NCBI GenBank assembly: GCA_048173955.1
Contig: DBEYOB010000096.1
Location: 1 to 21,707, forward strand
Source: CAZUFB01 sp048173955
Lineage (GTDB): Bacteria; Actinomycetota; Coriobacteriia; Coriobacteriales; UMGS124
DNA: 21,707 bases
Direction of reading: 5' to 3'
The notes under the pieces were generated by a model. That model was not told the DNA's origin, made no database searches, and worked only from the letters and a program-made list of their open reading frames with translations. Position 1 is the stretch's first letter. Each line of letters begins with the position of its first letter. Below, piece after piece: positions 6,303-14,599 of this stretch. Made by a program: the position numbers and the translations under genes.

Positions 6303-9300
6303 TCACTCCCCCACCCTCGTCACCGGATATCCCCCAATCAGCGAGCAGAACCGCTCGTAGAACCGTTGAAGCTTCTCGATGACGCGATGGCGTCGCTCGG
6401 CATAGGCGTTGTCTTTTGCAAAGCGGGACACGCGAGGCATGCATTTCTGCACAAGCGTACCGCTCTCGGGCACGCCGCCCGCATCGAACGCGTACGCCAT
6501 CACAGCGCGCGTCTCCTCGGGCTTGAGCTTCTCCTCCTCGATGATGCTGTCGAGTTCCCTCTCGACCCTCTCGCTCACATAGGCGGTCCAAGCCGCGCCT
6601 ATCTTGGCACGGCGCTCCGCCTCGCCGCCCTCGTCCGTCTCGCGCGAGCCCTCTTCGGTGACCCCCATGCGCTCCACGAACTCGCGGATCAGGTCCGCCT
6701 TGTCGCGCAGCTGCGGGCTCGAGGCGACGGCACGGTTAATCTTGTCGAGAGCGACCTTGTCCTCCCCGTTGCCCGAACGGGCGCGCATCACAAGATCGAG
6801 GATGTAGTCGATGTTCACCTCGACCTGCCTGATGAGCTCAATCTCGAACACAAGGTCGTCGATGATGTCGGTCTTATCCGCTTCGGCCTGCTTGCGGAAC
6901 TTTTCGGCAAGACCCAGATACACGCTCTGCATATCCTGCAAAACGCGCGGACGGAGCGGGTCGTCGCCCGCAAATTCATCGAACACCGAAAGCACGTTGC
7001 GCAAGCGCAGCAGCGCGCCGAACGCCCCCACAAACCCCTTCTCGGCACTCTCGCCCACGAGGACGGGGACACCGCCCTCGCCAAGATACCGCTCCTCAAT
7101 CTCGCCGAGAAGCTTCAGGTATTCAGCCAGATACTCCTTGTACGGTTTAAGGATCACGATACCGCCGGCGTCTTTGTCGCCAAAGAGTGCAAGCGCCTCG
7201 TCGACCTGCTCCGAGAGGTCGCGGAAGCACACGATGTTGCCGAACGTCTTAACCGAGTTGTAGATGCGGTTCGTACGCGAGAAGGCCTGAATCAAACCGT
7301 GCATCTTGAGGTTCTTGTCCACCCACAGCGTGTTGAGGGTCTTGGAGTCGAACCCGGTAAGGAACATGTCCACCACAATGAGCATGTCGAGCTCGCGCAC
7401 CTTGAGCCGCTGCGAAACATCCTTGTAGTAGTTCTCGAACTTGCCCCCGTCCGTCGAAAACGACGTTCCGAACAGAGCGTTGTAGTCTTCGATCGCCGCA
7501 TCGAGGGCCTGGCGGTCGCTGGGCTGCAGGCTGTCGGCGTCCATCGTCTCGTCGGTGATCAGACCCGACTCCTGGTCAGCGGTCACGTCGTCACCGTTCG
7601 GGGCGTAACTATAAATCAGTGCAACTTTGAGCCGACGCTTGAGCTCGCCGCGTGCCTCGCGGTCGTCTTGGACCGACTTGAACGCGGCGTAGTAGCGCTT
7701 CGCGGCGTCAATGGACTGGGTTGCGAGAATCGAGCTGAACCCCGCGCCGCAAATTTTGCGCATGGTATGTCGGTCGTAGTTGTCGAGAATGTACTCGGTG
7801 TTACCAATAATGCGCGCAAACGAGATAAGTGCCGCCTCGGTGTCGATCCCGGCCACCTGCTCGTCGGCCATGCCCTCCCTGGCACGCATGGTCTGCAGAT
7901 AGCTCACCCGGAAGGGCAGCACGTTGCCGTCGTCGATGGCATTAACGATGGTATAGGAGTGCAGGCGGTCGCCGAACGCCTGCTCGGTGGTGCGCAGCGT
8001 CGGGTCGCCGCTCATATTGGCGTTCAGGGCAAAGATGGGCGTGCCCGTGAAGCCGAAGAGGTGGTAGCACTTGAACTTCCGCGTGATCTCGCGGTGCATC
8101 TTGCCGAACTGCGAGCGGTGGCACTCGTCGAAGATGAACACGACGTGCCTGCCGTAGATGGGGTGGTTCGCGTTCTTGGAGATGAGCACCGAGAGCTTCT
8201 GAATGGTGGTGACGCAGATCCGCTTGGCTTCGTCGCGCAGGTTCTCGTCGAGCGCGCGGGTGTCGGCCGAGCCGTTCACCGCGTCCTTCTGGAACTTGTT
8301 GTACTCCTTCATGGTCTGGTAGTCGAGGTCCTTGCGGTCCACGACGAACACGACCTTGTCGACGCCCTCCATCCTCGAAGCGAGCTGGGCGCACTTGGAC
8401 GAGGTAAGCGTCTTGCCCGAGCCGGTGGTGTGCCATACGTAGCCGCCAGCGTCCAACGTGCCGAGCCTCCTCTTGTCGAGCTCGGAGACCAGGATGCGGT
8501 TCAGAATCCGCTCGGTGGCACAGATCTGGTAGGGACGCATGACCAGCAGCTTGGGCTCGTCCTCGGCGGTGAGCACGCAGTAGTGCGTGAGGACCATGAG
8601 CAGGGTCCCCTTGGAGAGGAACGTGCGCGCGAAGCCCTCCAGGTCGGCGATGCGGCGGTTGGCCGAGTCGGTCCACCAGCTCGTGAACTCGAACGAGGAG
8701 GCGCCCCGCGCGCCAGCCCTGGGGTGGGTGTGATCCCAGCGCACCGTGTTGGAGTAGTACTTGGTGTGCGTGCCGTTGGAAACGACGAACACCTGGGCGT
8801 ACTCGTAGAGCCCCGAGCCCGACCAGAAGCTCTCTCGCCGGTAGCGCTCGATCTGGTTGAAGGCCTCGCGCAGGGCCACCCCACGCCGCTTGAGCTCGAT
8901 GTGGACCAGGGGCAAGCCGTTCACGAGGATCGTCACGTCGTAGCGGTTCTTGTGCGTTCCCTCGTTTGTCTCGTACTGGCTCATCACCTGCAGGCGGTTG
9001 CGGTGAATGTGGTCGCGGTCCAGCAGGTAGACGTTCTTGAAGGTGCCGTCGTCGCGCTCGAAGGAGATGACCGGATCGTCCTGGATGCGCCGCGTCTTGT
9101 CGATGACGGAGAGCGCGGGGTTGGCAATTTCCCGTGTGAGAAAGCGCGACCACTCGGCCTCGGTAAACGAGATACCGTTGAGCCCCTCAATCTTGGCACG
9201 CAAGTTGGCAAGCAGTGCCTCCTCGGAGTCAACCTGGAGGCGGTCGTAACCCTGGGATACCAGGATGCCGACGAGACCCGCCTCGAGTTCGGCCTCGGAC

Positions 9301-9431
9301 TGGTAGGCGTCTTCGACCGCAGGGTGAGTGGGCACCTCGGCGCACACCGTGGACTCGGGACCCTGCAGGATGAGGCCGTAGGTCGGGACGCCCAATGCGC
9401 GGTCTTTCGAGATGGGGTCGTCGACGGTCAT
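6303..9431 (-). CDS. hsdR: Type I restriction enzyme, R (endonuclease/translocase) subunit
   Basis: A 1042-residue HsdR, full family length. In the HsdM/HsdS complex it translocates DNA with ATP and cuts unmodified DNA. The nuclease domain has a PD-(D/E)xK set in YDVTILVNGLPLVHIELKRRG (Asp165, Glu179, Lys181), followed by the QIERYR motif. Superfamily 2 helicase motifs are HTTGSGKT (residues 334-341), FDECH (434-438) and GFTGTP (460-465); QAFSRTNRIYNS supplies motif VI. All key residues are present. The start is ATG 9431, with GAGAGG eight bases upstream; it overlaps the stop of the GIY-YIG/DUF4357 frame as ATGA, so translation is probably coupled. It is the last intact gene of the hsd operon. 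The enzyme needs a functional HsdS, which here is frameshifted. Confidence 0.96.
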   Translation of the reverse strand: MTVDDPISKDRALGVPTYGLILQGPESTVCAEVPTHPAVEDAYQSEAELEAGLVGILVSQGYDRLQVDSEEALLANLRAKIEGLNGISFTEAEWSRFLTREIANPALSVIDKTRRIQDDPVISFERDDGTFKNVYLLDRDHIHRNRLQVMSQYETNEGTHKNRYDVTILVNGLPLVHIELKRRGVALREAFNQIERYRRESFWSGSGLYEYAQVFVVSNGTHTKYYSNTVRWDHTHPRAGARGASSFEFTSWWTDSANRRIADLEGFARTFLSKGTLLMVLTHYCVLTAEDEPKLLVMRPYQICATERILNRILVSELDKRRLGTLDAGGYVWHTTGSGKTLTSSKCAQLASRMEGVDKVVFVVDRKDLDYQTMKEYNKFQKDAVNGSADTRALDENLRDEAKRICVTTIQKLSVLISKNANHPIYGRHVVFIFDECHRSQFGKMHREITRKFKCYHLFGFTGTPIFALNANMSGDPTLRTTEQAFGDRLHSYTIVNAIDDGNVLPFRVSYLQTMRAREGMADEQVAGIDTEAALISFARIIGNTEYILDNYDRHTMRKICGAGFSSILATQSIDAAKRYYAAFKSVQDDREARGELKRRLKVALIYSYAPNGDDVTADQESGLITDETMDADSLQPSDRQALDAAIEDYNALFGTSFSTDGGKFENYYKDVSQRLKVRELDMLIVVDMFLTGFDSKTLNTLWVDKNLKMHGLIQAFSRTNRIYNSVKTFGNIVCFRDLSEQVDEALALFGDKDAGGIVILKPYKEYLAEYLKLLGEIEERYLGEGGVPVLVGESAEKGFVGAFGALLRLRNVLSVFDEFAGDDPLRPRVLQDMQSVYLGLAEKFRKQAEADKTDIIDDLVFEIELIRQVEVNIDYILDLVMRARSGNGEDKVALDKINRAVASSPQLRDKADLIREFVERMGVTEEGSRETDEGGEAERRAKIGAAWTAYVSERVERELDSIIEEEKLKPEETRAVMAYAFDAGGVPESGTLVQKCMPRVSRFAKDNAYAERRHRVIEKLQRFYERFCSLIGGYPVTRVGE

Positions 9432-10099
9432 GAGCAAGTCCTCTCGCTCTCAAGCCTGATGCGAATGTCGGTTAGCCGCTCCCCTCTGTAAGTGAAGAGG
9501 CGCGGCCCCGAGATCGCGGACGTGCTCCCCAGGAACTGCTTGGCAAGCGCCGTCAGCGAGGTCGTCACGCCTTCGTACTCAACATGGGTGTCATCAACGA
9601 CGGTCGCGACCTTGGAGGGGTCGCTTGCGAAGGACACCTTCTCCCCCGGTGCGATGCCCACCATCGAGAAGCTGAATTTAGCGCGCCTCCCTGTCTCTGC
9701 GTCCCGACGGGCCTCCTACGCCTCGCGCTCTTCCTCGGCCTGCTCCCCGGTGGGGGTGACGCGGTGAAGCCTGTTCTCGGTGCCCGAAATCCGTGCGATG
9801 GCCTCGAGGATGGCGTAGGCATCCTCGTCCGACATCTCGAAAAACTCCTTGGTGCGTTTCTTCCCGTTGAACGTCTCTATGGTGCGCAGGTCGGGGTTCA
9901 GCTGGTCGATGAGCTCGTGGAGCGCTTTGTCTGTGAGCTCATGGTCGACGTCGTAGGTCGCATAGGCCCGGAACGTGTATGGGAGCGCCTCGGAGCGGTT
10001 GAGCTCGCGTAGACGGCGCTGCAGGTTGCTTGCATAGCCGATCTTCACGTACTGCGGGAAGCTCGGGTTGGTGAGGATGTAGATGACGCCCTTGCCCAT
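9428..10099 (-). pseudogene. GIY-YIG nuclease / DUF4357-type protein interrupted by in-frame TAG
   Basis: The first 127 codons (10099-9719) encode a GIY-YIG domain (GVIYILTNPSFPQYVKIGYASNLQRRL, with candidate catalytic Glu in TKEFFEMS). A TAG stop follows at 9716-9718. The same frame then continues open to 9428 and encodes a DUF4357-like module (VEYEGVTTSLTALAKQF, SGPRLFTYRGERLTDIRIRLES). Related proteins carry both parts on one chain of about 220-250 residues, which matches the 223 codons here, so one nonsense change has split the gene. The upstream part alone might still be a nuclease; a downstream restart at ATG 9664 is possible but has no clear ribosome site. ATG 10099 follows the hsdS stop by four bases with AAGGG inside hsdS. 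The gene links hsdS and hsdR. Confidence 0.8.
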
Positions 10100-10103
10100 G
10101 GCG

Positions 10104-11286
10104 CTACCCTTTTCTCGGGAAGTCGAGGATCCTGCCACGATAATACTCGTATTGCTGCCTGCGTGCCTCGATCTCGGCCGGAAGGCCGTCGGCAATCGAG
10201 GTCGTGAGCGCGTCGAAGCGGTCGAGGATGTCGACAAGCCTCTTCTGCTCTTCCATCGGAGGAACCGGAACCAAAAGAGCATCAAGTTGTCGTCGCGTTA
10301 TGCCGGTGATGGTTCCCTTGGACGCAATGCGCAGCATCTCTTCCGTCATAGACTCTAGAACATAGCGAAGGAAGGTATTGAGGATGCGATCCCCACAGAC
10401 AACTCCGACAAAGCGTTGATTTGAAACCAAAGGTCGCGCAGTGATTACGCATTTTCCAATCGACGCACTGCATGCAACCAAGACCGTGCCAACCGGATAG
10501 ACCTTAAGTCCCATCTTATCAATCGTATTCTGCGAAACTCTTAGGCCTTCACGGGAATCTGTAATCCAGTTGCCCTCAATATCGTCCACACGGCACCAAG
10601 GGATGTCGCCGCCAAACACTTTTGGACGGTCTCGTATTGGCGATATGAACTGCGCATATAGATTCTTGAGTGGAATTCTAGGAACATCGCTGCCGAACGA
10701 CAGCAACCGGTCGCGATAGTAAGCGTACTGCGCCTTGCGAGCCTCCAGCTCCGCGAAGGAGTCTAGCACTCGTACAACCTCGCGCTGAATCTCGAGAGGA
10801 GGAAATGGGGGCTCAATTCTTGCCATGCTCTCACCACTTACGCGCAACACCTTTGTGCCTGTGATATAGCGCTTTTTCTGTTCTTGGAATTGGTCGGAGC
10901 AGAACAGATACGCCACATACTTCGGGTCCTGTCCGTGTGAGAAGATGCACGCATCGCCGCTCACGGCGCATGGCTCACCGCCGAGCCATGCAACGCACTT
11001 GCAGACGTTCGTTCTCATTCTCGCTCGTCGTTGCAATTACAAGGTCGCCAGTATTGGCCTTTTTGCGACTCGCATAAAGTTCTTCGCTGATGAACGACTT
11101 TGTCTTGAACGTAGAGAGGCCGTAGTACGTATACACTTGCCCGTAGTGGATGCAAGGCCTGCCCTCGGTGACAAAATCCTTCTTCTGGATGCCCGAACCA
11201 CGTGTAAACGTGCCGACTTCACCCAACTTCTTGTACTCCACCCCGTCTGGGCAGAGCTCGGCGACCATCTCTTCAATCCTGCTCAT
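10104..11286 (-). pseudogene. hsdS: Type I specificity subunit, frameshifted in first TRD
   Basis: HsdS chooses the bipartite DNA target for methylation and cutting. The N-terminal frame (11286 to about 11010) gives MSRIEEMVAELCPDGVEYKKLGEVGTF and runs to DLVIATTSENEN, then goes out of frame. The other frame resumes at NVCKCVAWLGG and runs to 10104. It covers the rest of target-recognition domain 1, the central conserved helix (PPLEIQREVVRVLDSFAELEARKAQY), domain 2, and the distal repeat (PPMEEQKRLVDILDRFDALT, EARRQQYEYYRGRILDF). Removing one base in the GAACGAACG stretch (about 11005-11016) restores SENENDVCKCVAWLG, as expected for this TRD. ATG 11286 overlaps the preceding stop as ATGA. The second-TRD sequence is clearly AT-richer than the neighbours, usual for exchanged TRDs. 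Confidence 0.85.
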
Positions 11287-12731
11287 CTTCCGAGAACCTC
11301 CCTGCCCTTGTCGGTCAGCCGGTAGCGCTGCATGGGGCTTCTGGGCTTGTCAGGTATCGTGCGCTCGATGAGGCCCGCCTCGAGGGCCCGGTCGAGGTAG
11401 TTCTCCCTGAAGGTCTGTCGATGGGACATCCCCATCGCCTCCATCGCCTCGTTCGCCGTCAACTCGCCGACCGAGAGGACCTCGAGGAGAGCGACAACTT
11501 GGCCGGTAGCTTGGCCGGTAGCTTGGCCGGTCGTACTCTCCGCGTGTCCGTTCCCCGCAGCGGCAGACCGATCCTCCTCTTCCTCGCGGTAGTTCATATC
11601 CCACAGCGTCACCCGAAACGTCGTGGGCTCCGCCTCAAACCTTGGGGCAAACTGCGGTCCGTAGTTGGCCTGATGCGCCGTGAGGCGGCAGATCTTCCGC
11701 AGGCCGCTCCCGCGGCGCTCCATGTAGTTCATCCGCTGGAACAGGTCCGCCAGGACGGGGTTGCGCCTCTTGCTCTCCATCTCGTCGTTCGCCGGGTCGG
11801 CGGGAAGCCTCCCATTGTCGAACATGCCGCCCGGTGAACTGATGGCCAGGCGGTCATCGTAGATGTCGACGTGCACCTCGGAACCGAGCATGAGGTAGTC
11901 GCGGTGGATGAGCGCGTTCACCAGCGCCTCGGTGACCGCACGCTCCACGTAGCTCGGATACTCGACACGCGTCCGCGGCGCCTTGGTCCACGCCACCCGG
12001 TTATGCTTCTTGACGAAGTCCTCCCCGTTCTGCAGCAGCATGAGCAAGCTCCCCGAAAACTCGGCGTCATCGAGGGCGTCGTCCTTGTGCCTGCCGTCCC
12101 ACCGCGTGCAGAAAACGCGTGAATGGCGCATGAGTGGCTCGTCGGCCAAAAGGGCACCCGCATTGGTGAGGCGGCCGTCCTTCGTGACCAGGCCGAACGA
12201 GACAAAGTCACTGTCTTGGAACTCGTGCCCTGTCACAAACTTGTACTTCGCCCTGAGGACCGTGAAGCTCGCGTCGTCCTTCGTGAAACGAGAGGGCATG
12301 CTGTCGTAGGTTTGTCCCGTCCCCTTGAGGACGAGCTCGTTTAGGATGTGCTGGGGTGCCGGCACCGACTGATCCCCCACGCGCACATAAGCCTCGCGCA
12401 CGCCATCCCCCCGATAGTAGTGCGGGGTGTTAACGTCGCTCGCGACCGAGAGGACGATAACGACCCGACCCGGCTCGCGCTCCTCCGCCGCGACGGACAT
12501 GTGCGGCAAGGGGTCGATGCGGTCACGGACGAGCGCCGTGATGGCCTCGACACTCTTCTGCGGGTCTTCGACACCTACGACCTCATGGCTATCATCCGCC
12601 ACGCCGAACACAATACGCCCGCCGTCAGTGTTCGCAAACGCGCTCACCGTCTTGAGCCAGCTCTTGGGCTTCTTCGTTTCGACGGACTCCTTGAAGTCGA
12701 CGTCGCTTCCCTCGGCCAGAAGACCGTCCAT
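11283..12731 (-). CDS. AlbA_2/HATPase_c_4 protein within the hsd operon (COG2865 type)
   Basis: A 482-residue protein. Residues 8-120 form a Schlafen AlbA_2 domain (DVDFKESVETKKPKSWLKTV, AFANTDGGRIVFGV). The middle carries a GHKL-like ATPase set: EALVNALIHRDY (268-279), ISSPGG (297-302) and RRGSGLRKI (339-347). After a TGQATGQATGQV repeat (401-412) comes a winged-helix region (LTANEAMEAMGMSHRQTFRENYLDRALEAGLIERT). Such proteins are often called transcriptional regulators or RecG-like, but their function is not settled. They recur as accessory genes in type I loci. It starts at ATG 12731, three bases after the hsdM stop, and its stop overlaps the hsdS start, so it is an integral operon member. 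Roles in DNA binding, regulation of the locus, or defence are inference. No lesion is visible. Confidence 0.85.
   Translation of the reverse strand: MDGLLAEGSDVDFKESVETKKPKSWLKTVSAFANTDGGRIVFGVADDSHEVVGVEDPQKSVEAITALVRDRIDPLPHMSVAAEEREPGRVVIVLSVASDVNTPHYYRGDGVREAYVRVGDQSVPAPQHILNELVLKGTGQTYDSMPSRFTKDDASFTVLRAKYKFVTGHEFQDSDFVSFGLVTKDGRLTNAGALLADEPLMRHSRVFCTRWDGRHKDDALDDAEFSGSLLMLLQNGEDFVKKHNRVAWTKAPRTRVEYPSYVERAVTEALVNALIHRDYLMLGSEVHVDIYDDRLAISSPGGMFDNGRLPADPANDEMESKRRNPVLADLFQRMNYMERRGSGLRKICRLTAHQANYGPQFAPRFEAEPTTFRVTLWDMNYREEEEDRSAAAGNGHAESTTGQATGQATGQVVALLEVLSVGELTANEAMEAMGMSHRQTFRENYLDRALEAGLIERTIPDKPRSPMQRYRLTDKGREVLGR
11498..11533 (-). repeat. Three tandem 12-bp units (TGQA repeat)
   Basis: CTTGGCCGGTAG occurs twice and then once with two changes at the end (plus-strand reading), encoding TGQA/TGQV units between the ATPase and winged-helix parts. 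The 12-bp unit keeps frame, so changes in copy number alter only linker length. Confidence 0.85.
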
Positions 12732-12734
12732 ACC

Positions 12735-14303
12735 TCATGCCTCCAGGTCCGCCACGATGGCGTCGATCTGCTCACGCAGCTCCTGCTCGCGTGCCACGAT
12801 GCCTCGGATACGCTCGTTGAGCTCGGCGATGTCGATTTCCTCTTTCACGCTGGCTTTTTCAACCCAGGTTCCCACCGAGAGATTGTAGGCACCCTCGTCG
12901 GAACCCATCTCATCGATAGACACGAGCTTGGAAAAGTGGGGCTCTTCGGTCCTCTCGTTGACCGTGCGGAACACGCGCTCGATGTTCTCGGGCATGAGCT
13001 TGTTCTTGTTACCCACATGGGAGAACTCCTCACTTGCATCGACGAACAGGACTTTGTCGTCGGCCTTGCCTTTGGAGAGCACGATGATGCACGTCGCGAT
13101 GGTCACGCCAAAGAACAGGTTGGCCGGCAGTTGGATGACCGTCTCGACAAAGTTGTTATCCACCAGGTACTTGCGAATCTTCTGCTCGGCTCCGCCGCGA
13201 TACAGCACGCCCGGAAACTCGACGATGGCAGCCTTGCCGTCGTTTGAGAGCCACGACAGCATGTGCATGACAAAGGCCAGGTCGGCCTTGCTTTTGGGCG
13301 CGAGCACACCGGCCGGCGCGAAGCGCGGGTCGTTGATGAGCGTCGGGTCCTCGTCGCCCACCCACTTCACCAAGTACGGCGGATTCGAGACGATGGCGTC
13401 AAAGGGCTCGTCGTCCCAGTGCTTGGGCTCGAGCAACGTGTCGCCCAAGGCGATGTCGAACTTGTCGAAATTGACCTGATGCAAAAACATGTTGATGCGG
13501 GCGAGGTTGTACGTGGTGATGTTGATCTCTTGGCCAAAGAAACCCCGCCGCACGCCCTCCTGACCCAGAATCTTCTGGAACTGGAGCAACAGCGAACCGG
13601 AACCGCACGCCGGGTCGTAGACCTTGTTCACGCCCGCCCTGTTGCCGATGACGATGCGCGCCAAGAGCTCGGACACCTCCTGCGGCGTGAAGAACTCGCC
13701 GCCCGACTTGCCCGCCGAACTCGCATACATGTTCATGAGAAACTCGTAGGCATCGCCAAACAGATCGATCTTGGCGTCGCCGACCCGACCGAAGTCGAGC
13801 CCTTCGATACCCTTGATGATGCTCACCAGGCGGCGGTTGCGTTCGGCAACACCCGACCCGAGCTTGTTCGAGTTGAGGTCAATGTCGTCGAACAGGCCGC
13901 GGAAATCCTTCTCGGAGGCCGTCCCCACGCTCGACCCCTCGACGGCGGCAAACACCGCGGCGAGCGTCTCGTTAAGGTTGGGGTCCCTGTCGCATCGGGC
14001 GGCAACGTTCTCAAAGAGCTGCGAGGGCAGGATGAAGAAACCCCTCTCGTTCACCACCGATTCGCGGGCGCCTTCGGCCTCCTCGTCGTCCATCGCGGCG
14101 TACGAGAACGACGCGTCGCCCGCCTCGTGCTCGCCCTCGTCGATGTAGCGGGCAAGCTCTTCGGAGATAAACCGGTAGAACAGAAAACCGAGCACGTACG
14201 CTTTGAAGTCCCAGCCATCCACGGCCCCGCGCACGTCGTTCGCAATCTGCCAAATCGCCTTGTGCAGCGCCGCGCGCTGGGACTCCTTTGTGCTCTCCGC
14301 CAC
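12735..14303 (-). CDS. hsdM: Type I restriction-modification, M (adenine methyltransferase) subunit
   Basis: A 522-residue HsdM, full length, which with HsdS methylates adenine in the target using S-adenosylmethionine. It has the N-terminal HsdM_N helical region (LHKAIWQIANDVRGAVDGWDFKAYVLGFLFYRFI), the GGEFFTPQEV motif (201-210), SAM-binding DPACGSG (230-236), and catalytic NPPY (307-310). Glu at GQEINITTYNLARINMFLH fits the next SAM motif. The C-terminus is a coiled coil (NERIRGIVAREQELREQIDAIVADLEA) that contacts HsdS. The start is GTG 14303, preceded by AGGAAGGG nine bases upstream. First gene of the hsd operon; the next gene begins three bases after its stop. No lesion seen. With hsdS frameshifted it probably lacks a partner unless another HsdS exists in the genome. 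Confidence 0.96.
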   Translation of the reverse strand: MAESTKESQRAALHKAIWQIANDVRGAVDGWDFKAYVLGFLFYRFISEELARYIDEGEHEAGDASFSYAAMDDEEAEGARESVVNERGFFILPSQLFENVAARCDRDPNLNETLAAVFAAVEGSSVGTASEKDFRGLFDDIDLNSNKLGSGVAERNRRLVSIIKGIEGLDFGRVGDAKIDLFGDAYEFLMNMYASSAGKSGGEFFTPQEVSELLARIVIGNRAGVNKVYDPACGSGSLLLQFQKILGQEGVRRGFFGQEINITTYNLARINMFLHQVNFDKFDIALGDTLLEPKHWDDEPFDAIVSNPPYLVKWVGDEDPTLINDPRFAPAGVLAPKSKADLAFVMHMLSWLSNDGKAAIVEFPGVLYRGGAEQKIRKYLVDNNFVETVIQLPANLFFGVTIATCIIVLSKGKADDKVLFVDASEEFSHVGNKNKLMPENIERVFRTVNERTEEPHFSKLVSIDEMGSDEGAYNLSVGTWVEKASVKEEIDIAELNERIRGIVAREQELREQIDAIVADLEA

Positions 14304-14599
14304 CGTGGCCCACCCTTCCTACAAGGTTTGTCTCAGATGGACGCAATTGTAGGGCATGAAGAGGACGGCTATGTTCAGCGGATTGGAAGCTACCGTATTG
14401 TTGAGGTTTTCCCGGATGGACGGCCGCGGTCGCCGGGACCGCATCCGCACCGTCCCCACCGCGCGCCACTCATGCACCTCACAGGCCGCCAAACAAACGG
14501 GCGGGCACCCGCCAGCCAGACAGGCACCCGCCCTCCCAAAACACGCTGCGCGCACGATCCGATGGAACTTCGGAATCACCCGCCAGGCGACCCTGCTCC
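14304..14599 (-). promoter_or_regulatory. Upstream region of the hsd operon
   Basis: These 296 bases hold the terminator of the upstream flavoprotein gene and, nearer hsdM, presumably the hsd promoter. A minus-strand TACAAT at 14346-14351 could be a -10 box, but no well-spaced -35 is seen. No operator-like palindrome and no controller gene (C protein) is visible next to it. Confidence 0.35.
14488..14531 (-). terminator. Rho-independent terminator after second flavoprotein gene
   Basis: On the minus strand a GGGCGGG (14525-14531) and CCCGCCC (14497-14503) stem, or an inner GGCGGG/CCCGCC alternative, is followed by GTTTGTTTGG. It lies about 70 bases after the flavoprotein stop and separates it from hsdM. 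Confidence 0.7.

Noticed and set aside
5145..9491. A 4.3-kb open frame on the plus strand
   Set aside because: It runs antisense to hsdR and the AlbA_2-family remnant, has no recognisable domain, and reflects high-GC codon bias. hsdR carries all family motifs.
9716..9718. TAG read as pyrrolysine
   Set aside because: Nothing in the window suggests pyrrolysine machinery, and the lineage is not known for it; a nonsense mutation is simpler.
11431..11540. CRISPR-like array
   Set aside because: The repeats are 12-bp coding units without spacers; no CRISPR array or cas gene was found in the window.
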